Shown: positions 1-10,437, counted from the stretch's first letter. The stretch is 55,894 nucleotides of DNA from an uncultured Aquitalea sp. (GCF_945957525.1 NZ_CAMFLA010000024.1:1-55894); one strand, 5' to 3'. Notes: a model not told the origin generated them from the letters alone. Numbers and translations are program-made.

Positions 1-55
1 GAGCGACGGACTGTTAATCCGCAGGTCGCAGGTTCGAGCCCTGCTCGGGGAGCCA
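1..55 (+). tRNA. tRNA-Asn(GTT), 5' truncated by window edge
   Basis: The sequence is identical to the 3' part of the complete tRNA-Asn copy just downstream. About 21 bases of the 5' end lie outside the window. The anticodon loop shows GTT, and the gene ends in an encoded CCA at 53-55. Together with the next copy it forms a tandem pair separated by 21 bp, probably one transcript. Confidence 0.93.
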
Positions 56-76
56 CCCCAGCAATGCATGATTTAT

Positions 77-152
77 TCCCTGATAGCTCAGTTGGTAGAG
101 CGACGGACTGTTAATCCGCAGGTCGCAGGTTCGAGCCCTGCTCGGGGAGCCA
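77..152 (+). tRNA. tRNA-Asn(GTT)
   Basis: This is a complete 76-nt tRNA with encoded CCA. The acceptor stem pairs TCCCTGA with TCGGGGA (one T-G pair), the D-arm carries the AGCTCAGTTGGTAGAGC block, the anticodon is GTT, and the T-arm contains GGTTCGAGCC. A rho-independent terminator follows immediately, so the pair ends a tRNA transcript. Confidence 0.97.
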
Positions 153-156
153 GACA

Positions 157-190
157 AAGCCCGCAGAATTTCTGCGGGCTTTTCTTTTTT
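157..190 (+). terminator. Rho-independent terminator after the tRNA-Asn pair
   Basis: An inverted repeat (AAGCCCGCAGAA / TTCTGCGGGCTT) is followed by a run rich in T up to about position 190. It sits 4 bp after the CCA end. Confidence 0.88.
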
Positions 191-314
191 TGCGCGTCTT
201 GCATGAATTTTGACAAGACGACACGCCGATTCCACAATCATTGCCGAATGAGGCAAGCCATCATGCTACAATTCATACCGTTAATTCATATTAAACAATA
301 TGTCAGGAGTTAAT

Positions 315-779
315 GTGTCCATTCTGAAAGAGTTCAAAGAATTCGCGGTAAAAGGCAACGTGATCGATCTGGCTGTTGGCGTGGTGATCGGCGGCGCATT
401 CGGCTCAATCGTAAAATCCTTGGTCGACGACATCATCATGCCGCCGGTTGGCATGCTGATTGGCAATGTGGACTTCGCCAATCTTTTTGTCGTACTCAAG
501 GAAGGCGCAAAGCAAGCCGGCCCTTACGCCTCTGTAGCCGCAGCGAAACAAGCTGGCGCCGTTACGCTTAATATTGGCCTGTTCATCAATTCGCTGGTCA
601 GCTTCACCATCGTCGCGTTCGCCATTTTCATGCTGGTCAAAGCCATCAACAAACTGAAACGCGAAGCCCCGTCCGAAGCAGCCGCACCCACCCCGGCCAC
701 TAAAGAGTGCCGTTACTGCCTCTCCAGCGTGCCGGAAAAAGCCACGCGCTGCCCCTGCTGCACCTCGCAACTGGACTGA
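315..779 (+). CDS. mscL: Large-conductance mechanosensitive channel MscL with C-terminal cysteine cluster
   Basis: MscL is a homopentameric inner-membrane channel that opens under membrane tension to release solutes during hypo-osmotic shock. The N-terminus (SILKEFKEF, then [17 protein letters not shown]) is the family's conserved amphipathic helix and TM1. TM2 lies near residues 80-105. I place the start at GTG 315 rather than ATG 300, because AGGAG at 305-309 lies 5 nt before it and the protein then begins like other MscL (154 aa). The cytoplasmic tail departs from the E. coli type: residues 132-149 carry C-x2-C-x10-C-x2-C (C132, C135, C146, C149, plus C148), which resembles a zinc ribbon. 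A terminator follows directly. Confidence 0.95.
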   Translation: MSILKEFKEFAVKGNVIDLAVGVVIGGAFGSIVKSLVDDIIMPPVGMLIGNVDFANLFVVLKEGAKQAGPYASVAAAKQAGAVTLNIGLFINSLVSFTIVAFAIFMLVKAINKLKREAPSEAAAPTPATKECRYCLSSVPEKATRCPCCTSQLD

Positions 780-794
780 GCAGCCGCCTCGACG

Positions 795-822
795 AAAAAA
801 GGGACCTACCGGTCCCTTTTCT
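795..822. terminator. Bidirectional terminator between mscL and the chemotaxis receptor
   Basis: The stem is GGGACC (801-806) with GGTCCC (811-816) and a 4-nt loop. It is flanked by an A-run on the left and a T-run on the right, so it can serve both converging genes. Confidence 0.85.
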
Positions 823-844
823 TATGTGATCCACACCATGACGC

Positions 845-2656
845 CTAACCGGGCTTCTTGATGCTTTCCAACAAACTCGTAGGATCAAAACCAACCCGCA
901 ATGCCCCCCAATGGCGGCCGTCCAACTCGATTGGCAACGCCACTTCGGACAACACCTCTCCAGTATCTCGCACATAGGTATGCAGCAAGAAAGGCTCTTT
1001 GTTGCGCGCCGATTTCAAACCGGCCTGATCATTGAAAATGCGCTTGTCGCGACTATTCACCAAGTCTTTCTGCATATCGCCGCTTAGCGGTTGGCTGTAC
1101 CAACTGTTGTGAGTAGGTGCGTAGCCGTTCACATCAACCAGCAGACAGAAGCGACCGCCAGCAATGTCTTTTGCCAGCCGATCATATGTAGGTTGCACCA
1201 GTTTCTCCAATGCCTGATCGTAAGCCGTGCGGTACTTTACCGGTTGCGTACCGGCAATGGCCTGATACCGCTGATCAAAGAGGTTTACCCCGGACTTAAG
1301 CATGCGTTGCAACTCGCCCTGCAACTCATCGCGGGTACGGCGCGACTGATTGATCAGGCGGTCAAACTCGCCCTCTCCGATAATGAAGCGGGATACCATC
1401 TCCTGCACCTGCTCCGCCACTCCCGACAACTCATCAGCCACATCCGCAGTGTGATTCAACCGCTCCGTCACCACCTTGCCCAGATCATGAATTTCCGAAA
1501 CATGCTGATTCACTTCGCGGTTGGTTTGCGCGAACTCGGCCATCGTGCCGGCAATCTGCGTCAGACTGGATGCTGTAGACTCGAAATCCCCCATCATGCG
1601 ACCAAAATGCTGAGAGGCACGCGAGACCACATCCCTCGCCCTGATCGTACCCTCGGTAATTTCTGCCGTTTCTACCTGTGTATGCGACACCAGACCCAGC
1701 ATGCTATCGATGTTGCCGGATATCTCGTCCGTGGCGGTTTTAACTTTTTCGGCCAACTTGCGCACCTCGTCCGCCACCACGGCAAACCCGCGACCCGACT
1801 CTCCCGCCCTGGCCGCTTCGATAGCGGCGTTGAGTGCCAGCAGATTGGTCTGATCAGAAATGTCCTTGATAAGATCGACGATGGTCTTGATGCTGGCGGA
1901 ACGCTGGCTGAGATCCTCTACCGTCTGATTGAAGTGACCCACCTTTTGGTTGATGTCATAGATGCGATCCGCCACGGTGCGCAATTCATCATTGGACTCC
2001 CGGGCCACATCCAGATTGGCCAAAGTGGTATCGGAAATTGCCTGAGTTTGAGTAGTAACCTGATTGATGCCCGTCGTGGTCTGGTCGCTGGCGTCGCGCA
2101 CCCGGGTGGCGGACTCATCCTGCTTGCGCGCACTGCCCAATGATTCGCCGATGTTCTTGCGGGTGCGGGCGGAGTCCATGGCAATGCGCACCGTCATCAA
2201 GCGCACGTTGCTGATGATTTCGCGCATTTTCATCTGGAACCGGTTGTACGAGAGCGAGACCTCACGGATTTCATCGTAGGTAACCGTGGGTATATCGCGG
2301 GACAGATCACCCTCCCCCGCGCCAATCTCATTAAAGATGCTGATGATCATGCGCAAGGGACGCACAATCAGATAACGCAGGTACCAAACCATGAAACCCG
2401 TCAGCAGCAGGCAGAACACCCACATGCCCATTGTCCAGAAAATAGCACTGGATATCTGGCTATCCATGGCGGCAAGCGAGGATGCGGACAGGTTCTGCCC
2501 ATGCAACTGCTTGCGGATATCCTCAAGCGTGAAATATATGTAAGCCGCTGCAAGCAGCTGGAAAAGACTCAGAAAAAAGAAGCTGCAAAGCTTTTTGGAC
2601 AGCGAGTTCCAGAATGTTTTCTCGACCAGCGTATACAGCCGCCAGAACCAATCCAT
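845..2656 (-). CDS. Methyl-accepting chemotaxis protein with C-terminal sensor-like region
   Basis: This is a chemoreceptor of 603 aa that would signal through CheA/CheW to bias flagellar rotation. Two hydrophobic segments (about residues 22-42 and 73-95) enclose only about 30 periplasmic residues, so there is no large periplasmic ligand domain. A HAMP region follows (about 95-150), then the signalling coiled coil whose hairpin tip [19 protein letters not shown] lies at 268-286. About 170 residues continue after the signalling domain (about 430-603). That tail contains patterns such as [14 protein letters not shown] and [10 protein letters not shown], which look like a Cache/PAS-type fold and would be cytoplasmic. 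Sensing is therefore probably intracellular or at the membrane. The start is preceded by AGGAG at good spacing. Confidence 0.92.
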   Translation of the reverse strand: MDWFWRLYTLVEKTFWNSLSKKLCSFFFLSLFQLLAAAYIYFTLEDIRKQLHGQNLSASSLAAMDSQISSAIFWTMGMWVFCLLLTGFMVWYLRYLIVRPLRMIISIFNEIGAGEGDLSRDIPTVTYDEIREVSLSYNRFQMKMREIISNVRLMTVRIAMDSARTRKNIGESLGSARKQDESATRVRDASDQTTTGINQVTTQTQAISDTTLANLDVARESNDELRTVADRIYDINQKVGHFNQTVEDLSQRSASIKTIVDLIKDISDQTNLLALNAAIEAARAGESGRGFAVVADEVRKLAEKVKTATDEISGNIDSMLGLVSHTQVETAEITEGTIRARDVVSRASQHFGRMMGDFESTASSLTQIAGTMAEFAQTNREVNQHVSEIHDLGKVVTERLNHTADVADELSGVAEQVQEMVSRFIIGEGEFDRLINQSRRTRDELQGELQRMLKSGVNLFDQRYQAIAGTQPVKYRTAYDQALEKLVQPTYDRLAKDIAGGRFCLLVDVNGYAPTHNSWYSQPLSGDMQKDLVNSRDKRIFNDQAGLKSARNKEPFLLHTYVRDTGEVLSEVALPIELDGRHWGALRVGFDPTSLLESIKKPG

Positions 2657-2716
2657 GCTATCTCTCCTACCGCGCTGTTTTTGATTGTTTTGGTTTAAAA
2701 GCTGCTGTCCATTCTT

Positions 2717-2744
2717 ACTGTATTTTCCGAAACCAGCCAGTCAA
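2717..2744 (-). promoter_or_regulatory. Candidate sigma-70 promoter of the chemoreceptor gene
   Basis: On the minus strand TTGACT (2744-2739) is followed after 16 nt by TACAGT (2722-2717), about 60 bp upstream of the start codon. No sigma-28-type box was seen here. Confidence 0.4.
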
Positions 2745-2826
2745 AAATCATAAATGCGACACATTATTTTTCATTTGCCATGAAAGGCAAAAACTGTGTG
2801 ACCAAAAGCTAAAATATCAGAAAATT

Positions 2827-3414
2827 CTAATTTTTTAGCCGCCAGCGCATCCAGAACTCCTGCCCGGCAAAAACCTGTAAACCATTGCCAACTTGCTCTA
2901 CGGCTTCAAGCTTGAATAACGGTTCAAGCATAGCCTTCAAATCTTCCAGCGCAATGCCAAAGGGTGGGCCCTTGGGCGTAGGCATGCCAAAGAACACACC
3001 TGCCAGCAGGCCATCAGGCTTCAGCAGAGACGCCATCTTTTTTGCATAATCCGCCCAAAGTGCCGGCGGCAATGCGCAAAGAAAAGCACGCTCCAGTATC
3101 AGCGAATAGGCCCCATCTTCTGGCAGTGCAAAAAAATCCGCTTGCCACAATCTGACTGGCGAACCGCTCAACGCGACCTGAGCGCGCGCCACCGCCTCAG
3201 AGCTGAAGTCGATGGCATCCACCTGAAAGCCAATTGAAGACAAGGCCAGCGCATCGCCGGCGCTGCCGCACCCAGGCACCAGAGCGCGGCCGCCACGCGG
3301 CAACGCTTCAAAAAATGAACGCGCTACCAAAGGCAAGCTTGCGCCCTCCCAAGGAGTAACGCCATTCTGGTAACGCGTATTCCAGAAGTCTGGCAAGGAA
3401 CTGTCCTGAGCCAT
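2827..3414 (-). CDS. TPMT-family SAM-dependent methyltransferase
   Basis: The 195-aa protein matches the thiopurine S-methyltransferase-like family. FWNTRYQNGVTPWEG lies at the N-terminus and the SAM-binding motif I (LVPGCGSAGDALAL) is near residues 45-58, followed by the acidic VDAIDFS at the second strand. Bacterial members methylate sulfur, selenium or tellurium compounds, or small hydrophobic thiols. The substrate cannot be read from sequence. GGAG lies 8 nt before the ATG. The next gene upstream (DUF1289) is 25 bp away on the same strand, so the two may be co-transcribed. Confidence 0.85.
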   Translation of the reverse strand: MAQDSSLPDFWNTRYQNGVTPWEGASLPLVARSFFEALPRGGRALVPGCGSAGDALALSSIGFQVDAIDFSSEAVARAQVALSGSPVRLWQADFFALPEDGAYSLILERAFLCALPPALWADYAKKMASLLKPDGLLAGVFFGMPTPKGPPFGIALEDLKAMLEPLFKLEAVEQVGNGLQVFAGQEFWMRWRLKN

Positions 3415-3439
3415 TTTCAGTACTCCATGATGTGATGAT

Positions 3440-3856
3440 TTACTGCGCCAACCAGTGACGCAGTTGCTGCAGCATGGCCGCTGGCGTTTCGCAATGAGGA
3501 AAGCTTGATGCCGGGCCTGGCTTTACTCGCACCCGCACGCCCTCATACCTTGGACTCAGGCGCAATATCGCGCCATCCAGCGGCAATACCCCCCACTCGC
3601 CTTCATCATCCATCTCCATGTCCTGCAATAGCACGGAAGCCTCTTCGGCCAACAGCAGCAACCACTGCCTGGCAGGCAAACGACGCCATACCGTCTCGCG
3701 TTCGGATGCATCCATGAAACACCATTGGCTGATTTCACCAAAGGTGCGCCCACAACCGCGGCAAACATTATCCCCAACTGCCGTCGTACAGCGCGCGATG
3801 CATGGCGAGTCTGGTCGCGCCAACTGGCTGGCATCCACTTGCAATATAAATGTCAT
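3440..3856 (-). CDS. DUF1289 protein with C-terminal extension
   Basis: Residues about 15-50 match the DUF1289 signature: SPCIARC, then CRGCGRTFGEISQW, with four cysteines that could bind a metal or Fe-S cluster. Typical DUF1289 proteins are about 60-80 aa. This one has 138 aa, with a further ~75 residues of mixed composition after the motif that I do not recognise. Function is unknown. It is probably co-transcribed with the downstream methyltransferase. Confidence 0.75.
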   Translation of the reverse strand: MTFILQVDASQLARPDSPCIARCTTAVGDNVCRGCGRTFGEISQWCFMDASERETVWRRLPARQWLLLLAEEASVLLQDMEMDDEGEWGVLPLDGAILRLSPRYEGVRVRVKPGPASSFPHCETPAAMLQQLRHWLAQ

Positions 3857-3921
3857 ATAACTTGACTAGCGTCGCAAAAGTGTCAGATAAATGAAAGATC
3901 CATGCAATCAGATCAACACAA

Positions 3922-4173
3922 ATGTCCCGAGATGAATTGCTGGTCTTCCGTATTTTACGGGTACTCAAGACCAGACATGCACAGTATCTTGATGAAGCAC
4001 ACATCCGCAAAGCGCTGCGCCGCGAGACCGGCGTTGAATATCCTGCCGACGTGCTGGCTTTCCACCTGAGCAACATGCTGCGCAATGGCCTGCTCAAGCT
4101 GGTGACACTTAGTCACAACCTCAAAGCCTACAAGCTTGACTGGGCTGGCCACGACTATCTGGACGCCAGCTGA
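3922..4173 (+). CDS. Small hypothetical protein, possible winged helix
   Basis: I do not recognise this 83-aa family with certainty. The pattern is short helices, an RR-rich segment, then HLSNMLRNGLLKLVTLSHNLKAYKLDWAGHDYLD. This resembles the helix-turn-helix plus beta-wing of small winged-helix proteins. It is divergent from the DUF1289 gene (66 bp apart) and is followed by a terminator. No Shine-Dalgarno is obvious. Confidence 0.6.
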   Translation: MSRDELLVFRILRVLKTRHAQYLDEAHIRKALRRETGVEYPADVLAFHLSNMLRNGLLKLVTLSHNLKAYKLDWAGHDYLDAS

Positions 4174-4235
4174 CTTGCCGTCCTTCGGCCAATGTGTGTA
4201 ATCACGCCCCCCCACCATCGGCGCACTAAAACAAA

Positions 4236-4259
4236 AGCCCCGCAAACGGGGCTATCTTT
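4236..4259. terminator. Terminator between two convergent small genes
   Basis: The stem AGCCCCG (4236-4242) pairs with CGGGGCT (4247-4253) around a CAAA loop. A-rich sequence lies on the left, so it also works on the minus strand. A weak T-run lies on the right. Confidence 0.7.
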
Positions 4260-4292
4260 CTGGCGGACCCAGGCTCAGCAGCAAGCAGCGCA

Positions 4293-4670
4293 TCAACCGG
4301 TATAGAGGTGCCTCAAACGCTCCGCCACCAACTCGCCATGTTCGTAATAGGCCATGGGATAATCTTCCTTCATCCAGCGAAGCAACTGCGCCGACTGATT
4401 CAAAATCCGCTCTTTCTCCGACAAATCAGCCGCCAGATGCATATGCTTGACCGCCCGGGACAAGGCGGATTGATAATCCGCAATCGATACCGGACGATCA
4501 TACACATCCCCATGCGCAAGCGGGCTATTGCGCCCCTCCAGCTTCAACAGCACCCCACCGGCAATGCAACCTGCAGCACAGAGGGCAGCACCCATCACGA
4601 CCCCTGCCTCCTGCAGAGCAAAAGCCGCCAAGAACATCATTGTCATCGCAAGCGCAAGAAATAGACGCAC
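4293..4670 (-). CDS. Hypothetical inner-membrane protein
   Basis: About 125 aa and not recognised. I place the start at GTG 4670 because AGAGG lies 6 nt upstream and the product then begins MRLFLALAMTMMFLAAFA. An in-frame TTG at 4688 is the alternative. There are two hydrophobic segments in the first ~40 residues, then a soluble helical tail with charged and aromatic residues (RPVSIADYQSALSRAVKHM, LLRWMKEDYP). The tail would be cytoplasmic if both segments span the membrane. It stands alone between convergent and divergent neighbours. Confidence 0.6.
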   Translation of the reverse strand: MRLFLALAMTMMFLAAFALQEAGVVMGAALCAAGCIAGGVLLKLEGRNSPLAHGDVYDRPVSIADYQSALSRAVKHMHLAADLSEKERILNQSAQLLRWMKEDYPMAYYEHGELVAERLRHLYTG

Positions 4671-4980
<310 letters not shown>

Positions 4981-5508
4981 ATGAGAAATCTGATACTGGC
5001 CTTTGCCCTCATGCACGCCGGCAGCGCTCTAGCTGCCGAAACAGACAGCCTTACTGTCCCGATGCAGCTTGTCGATGAACATGGAGCCCGCTCCCCCGCC
5101 GGCGCCATTACCATCAGCGAATCGCCTTATGGCTTGATATTTACGCCAGCCATCCAGGATATGCCGCCCGGTGTGCATGGCTTTCATATTCATCAAAACG
5201 CGTCGTGCGAACCCATGATGAAAGAGGGCAAGCCGGTAGCGGCATTGGCGGCAGGCGGACACTGGGACCCGGCCGCCACTGGAAAACATGACGGCCCCTA
5301 TGGCAATGGCCACCTTGGAGACTTGCCTGCCCTATACGTCGCCAGCGACGGTACAGCAGCCTACCCGGTGCTGGCGCCACGCCTAAGCCACCTTGAAGAC
5401 ATCCGGGGGCACGCCTTGATGATTCACGCAGGCGGCGACAATCACTCAGACCATCCGTCGCCTCTTGGTGGTGGTGGCGCAAGACTGGCCTGTGGCGTGA
5501 TCAAGTGA
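4981..5508 (+). CDS. sodC: Periplasmic Cu,Zn superoxide dismutase
   Basis: SodC converts superoxide to peroxide and oxygen in the periplasm. The start is ATG 4981 with a strong AAGGAGGTGG 1-2 nt away. A cleavable signal peptide (about residues 1-19, ending ALAAE) follows. Metal ligands are visible in [16 protein letters not shown], a [12 protein letters not shown] block and [29 protein letters not shown]. The two cysteines (in NASC and LACG) form the family's conserved disulfide. At 175 aa it is of usual length. It is monocistronic. The long SD suggests efficient translation once transcribed. Confidence 0.96.
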   Translation: MRNLILAFALMHAGSALAAETDSLTVPMQLVDEHGARSPAGAITISESPYGLIFTPAIQDMPPGVHGFHIHQNASCEPMMKEGKPVAALAAGGHWDPAATGKHDGPYGNGHLGDLPALYVASDGTAAYPVLAPRLSHLEDIRGHALMIHAGGDNHSDHPSPLGGGGARLACGVIK

Positions 5509-5617
5509 TGTGACTCACATCGGTTGGAAATGGACTGTTGAACCCCCTCGGCCAAGCGCGCAGCGTGAGCGCGTTGTTGAGGCCATGAAGTATGAAGTGC
5601 GGCTGAATCTGCATATA

Positions 5618-5651
5618 GAAAAACAAAAAGGCCATCCGCGTGTGGATGGCC
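5618..5651 (-). terminator. Terminator after tRNA-Pro
   Basis: The stem GGCCATCC (5630-5637) pairs with GGATGGCC (5644-5651). On the minus strand it is followed by a T-rich stretch (A-rich at 5618-5629 on plus). It closes the long minus-strand transcript that ends with tRNA-Pro. Confidence 0.85.
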
Positions 5652-5679
5652 TAAATGTTTGATACTTCAGTGGTTCTTG

Positions 5680-5756
5680 TGGTCGGGGTGAGAAGATTCG
5701 AACTTCCGACCCCCTGCACCCCATGCAGGTGCGCTACCAGGCTGCGCTACACCCCG
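5680..5756 (-). tRNA. tRNA-Pro(GGG)
   Basis: This 77-nt tRNA has encoded CCA. On the minus strand the acceptor stem pairs CGGGGTG with CACCCCG, the discriminator is A, and the anticodon loop is ATGGGGT with anticodon GGG. The sequence is very close to E. coli proL. It lies 27 bp after the stop of the MerR-type gene, so it may be processed from the end of the pheST-ihfA transcript or have its own promoter. Confidence 0.96.
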
Positions 5757-5783
5757 ACTCAAGAGAAACGCATTGTAACTGTT

Positions 5784-6140
5784 TTATGCTTGTTTGCCAA
5801 TACCAGAATCCAGCCAATTCAGAATGGATTCCAGTTCCTGGCGCACTTCTTGGGCAGTAATCGGCTGCGGACCATCCTCACCCGTGCCAAGACGCTGGCG
5901 CGCACCCTGAATAGTAAAGCCATCATCGTAAAGCAGGCCGCGAATGCGACGCACCAACAACACTTCGTGATGCTGGTAATAGCGGCGGTTACCGCGACGC
6001 TTCACCTGACGAAGTTGGGAAAACTCCTGCTCCCAATAGCGCAGGACGTGAGGTTTGACCCCGGCAAGCTCGCTGACCTCACTGATGGTGAAGTAGCGCT
6101 TGGTCGGAATCGCAGGCAGATCAACCTTGCTTGTTGGCAT
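5784..6140 (-). CDS. MerR-family transcriptional regulator
   Basis: This is a 118-aa protein with the MerR N-terminal winged helix: [25 protein letters not shown], then [27 protein letters not shown]. The C-terminal part is a short dimerisation helix without effector-binding cysteines. This small MerR protein is the usual neighbour of ihfA in gamma- and betaproteobacteria, and its targets are generally unknown. Its start (ATG 6140) overlaps the last 20 nt of ihfA, which implies translational coupling. Confidence 0.9.
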   Translation of the reverse strand: MPTSKVDLPAIPTKRYFTISEVSELAGVKPHVLRYWEQEFSQLRQVKRRGNRRYYQHHEVLLVRRIRGLLYDDGFTIQGARQRLGTGEDGPQPITAQEVRQELESILNWLDSGIGKQA

Positions 6141-6423
6141 GGAATTGCTCGACCATTCCTTTGAGTTTCTGGCTGGCGTGGAAAGTGACCACGCGGCGGG
6201 CGGTGATGGGAATTTCTTCCCCGGTCTTGGGGTTGCGTCCCGGACGCTGCGGCTTGTCGCGCAGCTGGAAGTTGCCGAAGCCCGACAGCTTTACCGAGTC
6301 CCCCGCTTCCAGCGCAGTACGGATTTCTTCGAAAAACGTTTCTACCATGTCCTTGGCTTCGCGCTTGTTCAGGCCTACCTGATCAAACAACAGATCGGCC
6401 AACTCGGCTTTGGTCAAAGTCAT
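6121..6423 (-). CDS. ihfA: Integration host factor alpha subunit
   Basis: IHF-alpha pairs with IHF-beta to bind and sharply bend specific DNA sites. The 100-aa sequence has the HU/IHF fold with the signature [26 protein letters not shown] at about residues 46-71, including the conserved proline that intercalates at the kink. It directly follows pheT, as in many proteobacteria, so it shares the pheST transcript. The stop overlaps the merR-type start. Confidence 0.98.
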   Translation of the reverse strand: MTLTKAELADLLFDQVGLNKREAKDMVETFFEEIRTALEAGDSVKLSGFGNFQLRDKPQRPGRNPKTGEEIPITARRVVTFHASQKLKGMVEQFHANKQG

Positions 6424-6494
6424 GACTACCTCTCAAAACTACATCATTTAAGCAACATGGCCGCCCGCCCAGCAGGCGGCCTTTCTACGGAATA

Positions 6495-8867
6495 TCAAAG
6501 ACGCAGTTGCGCGCCATGCTCGGCGGCGACGGCATCCAGCAATGCCTTGATAGCCGGCTCGACATCTTCGTCCGTCAACGTGCGGGACTCATCTTGCAAC
6601 AAGACTCGGAAAGCCAAGCTCTTTTTGCCCTCGTCCACACCCTTGCCACGGTAAATGTCAAACAAAGCCACTTCGCGCACCAGCGGACCGGCTTGCCGGG
6701 TAAAAGTTGCCAGCATAGCAGCTACCGCCACCTGCTCGTCAACCACCAGCGCCAGATCACGACGAACAGGCTGCAATTTGCTCACCGGCGTGGCCTGTAC
6801 CGGCACGCGCGCGTCCACGGCTTTCAAGCTCAGCTCAAACAACACCGGCGGCGTGGGCAGGCCATACTCCTGCGCCCAGCGCGGGTGCAGTTCGCCAATA
6901 ACGCCCACCACCTCGCCATCCAGCAGGATATGCGCGCAGCGGCCGGGATGGAAGGCGGGATGGGTCGCCTTGACGTACTCGGCGCGAGCCGGATGCAGCA
7001 AAGCCTCCACATCAGCCTTCACATCGAAGAAATCGACGCGCTCGGACTTCTGACCCCACTGTTCGGCAAAGCGCGGGCCCCAAGCGAGGCCAGCCACCAT
7101 TTCCGGTTGGCTGGCGGCATCGACCTTGCCTTCGGCCGACTTGTGGAACACGCGCGCCACTTCAAACACACGTACGCGCGGCTGCTTGCGATTGAGGTTG
7201 CCGACCAGCACATCCACCAGACCGCCAATCAGGCTGGAGCGCATCACGCTCATCTGCGATGCAATCGGATTGATCAGGCGCACCGGATCGGCATTGCCGG
7301 CGAAGTCGCGCTCCCAGCGTTCTTCGACAAAGGCGTAGCTGACCACCTCCTGATAGTCGCGACCAGCCAGGAAGTGGCGGATGACTTCGCGCGGGCGCAC
7401 CACCTCCGGCAACGCCAGCATGCGCAGACGGGACGCCGGGGCTTCCGCCGGAATGGCATCGTAGCCATGAACGCGCGCCACTTCTTCGATCAGATCTTCT
7501 TCAATCTCGATATCGAAACGGAAAGACGGCGCATCTACTTCAAAACCACCATCAATCGAACGGAAAGTCAGGCCAAGGCGACTGAAAATGCCGGCGATCG
7601 CGTCGCAAGAGAGGTTGATGCCCAATACCTTGGCAACACGCTCGACACGTACCTTGACGGCGCTGCGCTTGGGCAGCTCACCCAGCGCCTCCGTCACCGG
7701 ACCGGCTTCGCCGCCGCAAATTTCCAGCACAAGGCCGGTAGCGCGCTCCATGGCGTCGCGCTGCAGTTCGAAATCCACCCCTCGCTCGTAACGGAAGGAT
7801 GAGTCGGAACCGAAACCCCATACTCGTGCCTTGCCGGCAATGGCTTCAGGCGCAAAGAAGGCGCTCTCCAGGAATATTTCCGTACTGGCCGTGGTGACGC
7901 CGCTTTCTTCGCCGCCCATGATGCCGCCAATAGCCAATGCCTTGCTGTTGTCGGCAATCACCAGATTGTCTTCGGCCAACTTGACAGTTTTCTCGTTCAG
8001 GCACAGCAACTCTTCGCCTTCGCGCGCCATGCGCACCACAATACCGCCATCAATGCGGGACAGGTCGAAGGCATGCATGGGCTGGCCTTGTTCGAGCAGC
8101 ACATAGTTGGTGATGTCGACAATGGCGGAGATGGAGCGGATGCCGGCGCGTTCGAGACGGCGCTTCATCCAGTCCGGCGTCGGCGCTGCGGCATTTACGC
8201 CGCGCACCACGCGCCCCAGATAACGGCCGCAAGCCTTGGGCGCGTCAATGCGGACAGGCAGCGCCTGGTCATGCTGAGGAGCCACGGCGGCGATAGCCAC
8301 CGGGCTGTTGACCGCACCGGTCAGCGCGGACACTTCGCGTGCGATACCCTTGATCGACAGGCAGTCGGCCCGATTCGGCGTGATTTTGAGTGTGAACAGC
8401 TGATCATCCAGGCAAAGATGGTCGCGAATGCTCTGCCCCACCGGCGCATCAGCCGCCAGCACCAGCAAACCGTCAGCATCGTCGGGTATGCCAAGCTCCT
8501 TGCCGGAACACAACATGCCGCCGGATTCCACACCACGCATCTTGGTGGGCTTGATGCGAAAATCACCCGGCAGCACCGCCCCCGGCAAGGCGCAAGGCAC
8601 TTTCAGGCCTACCGCCACATTGGGCGCGCCGCAGACAATCTGCACCAGTTCACCGTTGCCGACATCCACCTTGGTGACGCGCAGGCGGTCGGCATTTTCG
8701 TGCTTGACTACTTCTTTGACTTCCGCCACCACCACACCGGTAAATGCCGGAGCGGCCGCGACCACCTCTTCCACTTCCAGACCCGCCATCGTCAGCAGGT
8801 AGGACAACTCGTCAGAGGTCAACGACGGGTTGACCCAGCTTCTCAGCCACTGTTCGGAAAATTGCAT
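6495..8867 (-). CDS. pheT: Phenylalanine-tRNA ligase beta subunit
   Basis: PheT is the non-catalytic partner of PheS in the alpha2-beta2 synthetase, and it edits mischarged Tyr-tRNA(Phe). At 790 aa it is full length. An N-terminal EMAP/tRNA-binding fold (about 40-150) precedes the B3/B4 editing domain (about 210-370), the B5 DNA-binding-like domain (about 400-475), a catalytic-like core and a C-terminal FDX-ACB anticodon-binding domain (from about 695, with PVSKLQPVRRDLALVV). It starts 20 bp after the pheS stop. Confidence 0.98.
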   Translation of the reverse strand: MQFSEQWLRSWVNPSLTSDELSYLLTMAGLEVEEVVAAAPAFTGVVVAEVKEVVKHENADRLRVTKVDVGNGELVQIVCGAPNVAVGLKVPCALPGAVLPGDFRIKPTKMRGVESGGMLCSGKELGIPDDADGLLVLAADAPVGQSIRDHLCLDDQLFTLKITPNRADCLSIKGIAREVSALTGAVNSPVAIAAVAPQHDQALPVRIDAPKACGRYLGRVVRGVNAAAPTPDWMKRRLERAGIRSISAIVDITNYVLLEQGQPMHAFDLSRIDGGIVVRMAREGEELLCLNEKTVKLAEDNLVIADNSKALAIGGIMGGEESGVTTASTEIFLESAFFAPEAIAGKARVWGFGSDSSFRYERGVDFELQRDAMERATGLVLEICGGEAGPVTEALGELPKRSAVKVRVERVAKVLGINLSCDAIAGIFSRLGLTFRSIDGGFEVDAPSFRFDIEIEEDLIEEVARVHGYDAIPAEAPASRLRMLALPEVVRPREVIRHFLAGRDYQEVVSYAFVEERWERDFAGNADPVRLINPIASQMSVMRSSLIGGLVDVLVGNLNRKQPRVRVFEVARVFHKSAEGKVDAASQPEMVAGLAWGPRFAEQWGQKSERVDFFDVKADVEALLHPARAEYVKATHPAFHPGRCAHILLDGEVVGVIGELHPRWAQEYGLPTPPVLFELSLKAVDARVPVQATPVSKLQPVRRDLALVVDEQVAVAAMLATFTRQAGPLVREVALFDIYRGKGVDEGKKSLAFRVLLQDESRTLTDEDVEPAIKALLDAVAAEHGAQLRL

Positions 8868-8887
8868 TGTTTACCCCTTGCCCGCCG

Positions 8888-9877
<990 letters not shown>

Positions 9878-9915
9878 TCACACCGTATGCGTCTTATCCG
9901 GGATATGCGCCACCC

Positions 9916-9929
9916 AAGGTTGGCCGAAG
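9916..9929 (-). repeat. Dispersed word CTTCGGCCAACCTT (copy in pheS-rplT gap)
   Basis: The plus strand reads AAGGTTGGCCGAAG. It is one of about 15 near-identical copies in the window, and this one is intergenic. See the findings. Confidence 0.8.
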
Positions 9930-10024
9930 CCGCCCAGGCAACACAACGCCGGAACAAAAAGGCTGACCGCACTCTTGGCAGTCCGGTCAACGCTCTTGCG
10001 ACAACGCCGCTACTGGATCAAATG

Positions 10025-10052
10025 AAAAAAAAGGGAGGCATCAGCCTCCCTT
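10025..10052 (-). terminator. Terminator or attenuator between rplT and pheS
   Basis: A 9-bp stem (10031-10039 with 10044-10052, loop ATCA) is followed on the minus strand by eight T residues. It ends the infC-rpmI-rplT unit or controls read-through into pheST. Confidence 0.85.
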
Positions 10053-10067
10053 TTCACAGTCTTGCTA

Positions 10068-10424
10068 TCAAGCGAGGCAAGCTTTCGCCTTTTCAACGAT
10101 CTGGGCAAAAGCGGCCTTGTCGAACACGGCCAGATCGGCCAGAACCTTACGGTCGATTTCGATGGCGGCTTTCTTCAGACCGTTCATGAACTTGCTGTAC
10201 GGCAGACCGCATTCACGCGCAGCGGCGTTGATACGGGCAATCCACAGCTGACGGAACTGACGCTTTTTCTGACGACGGTCGCGGTAGGCATATTGACCCG
10301 CCTTCATCACCGCCTGTTTGGCGATGCGATAGACGTTCTTGCGACGGCCGCGATAGCCTTTCGCCAGGGCAAGGATTTTTTTGTGACGAGCACGTGCGGT
10401 TACACCGCGTTTTACGCGTGGCAT
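10068..10424 (-). CDS. rplT: 50S ribosomal protein L20
   Basis: The 118-aa L20 begins [26 protein letters not shown] and keeps the family's basic N-terminal extension and globular C-terminal domain. L20 is an early 50S assembly protein. In E. coli it also represses translation of rpmI-rplT by binding mRNA, and the same gene order makes that plausible here. It follows rpmI by 13 bp. Confidence 0.99.
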   Translation of the reverse strand: MPRVKRGVTARARHKKILALAKGYRGRRKNVYRIAKQAVMKAGQYAYRDRRQKKRQFRQLWIARINAAARECGLPYSKFMNGLKKAAIEIDRKVLADLAVFDKAAFAQIVEKAKACLA

Positions 10425-10437
10425 ATTTCAGGTCTCC

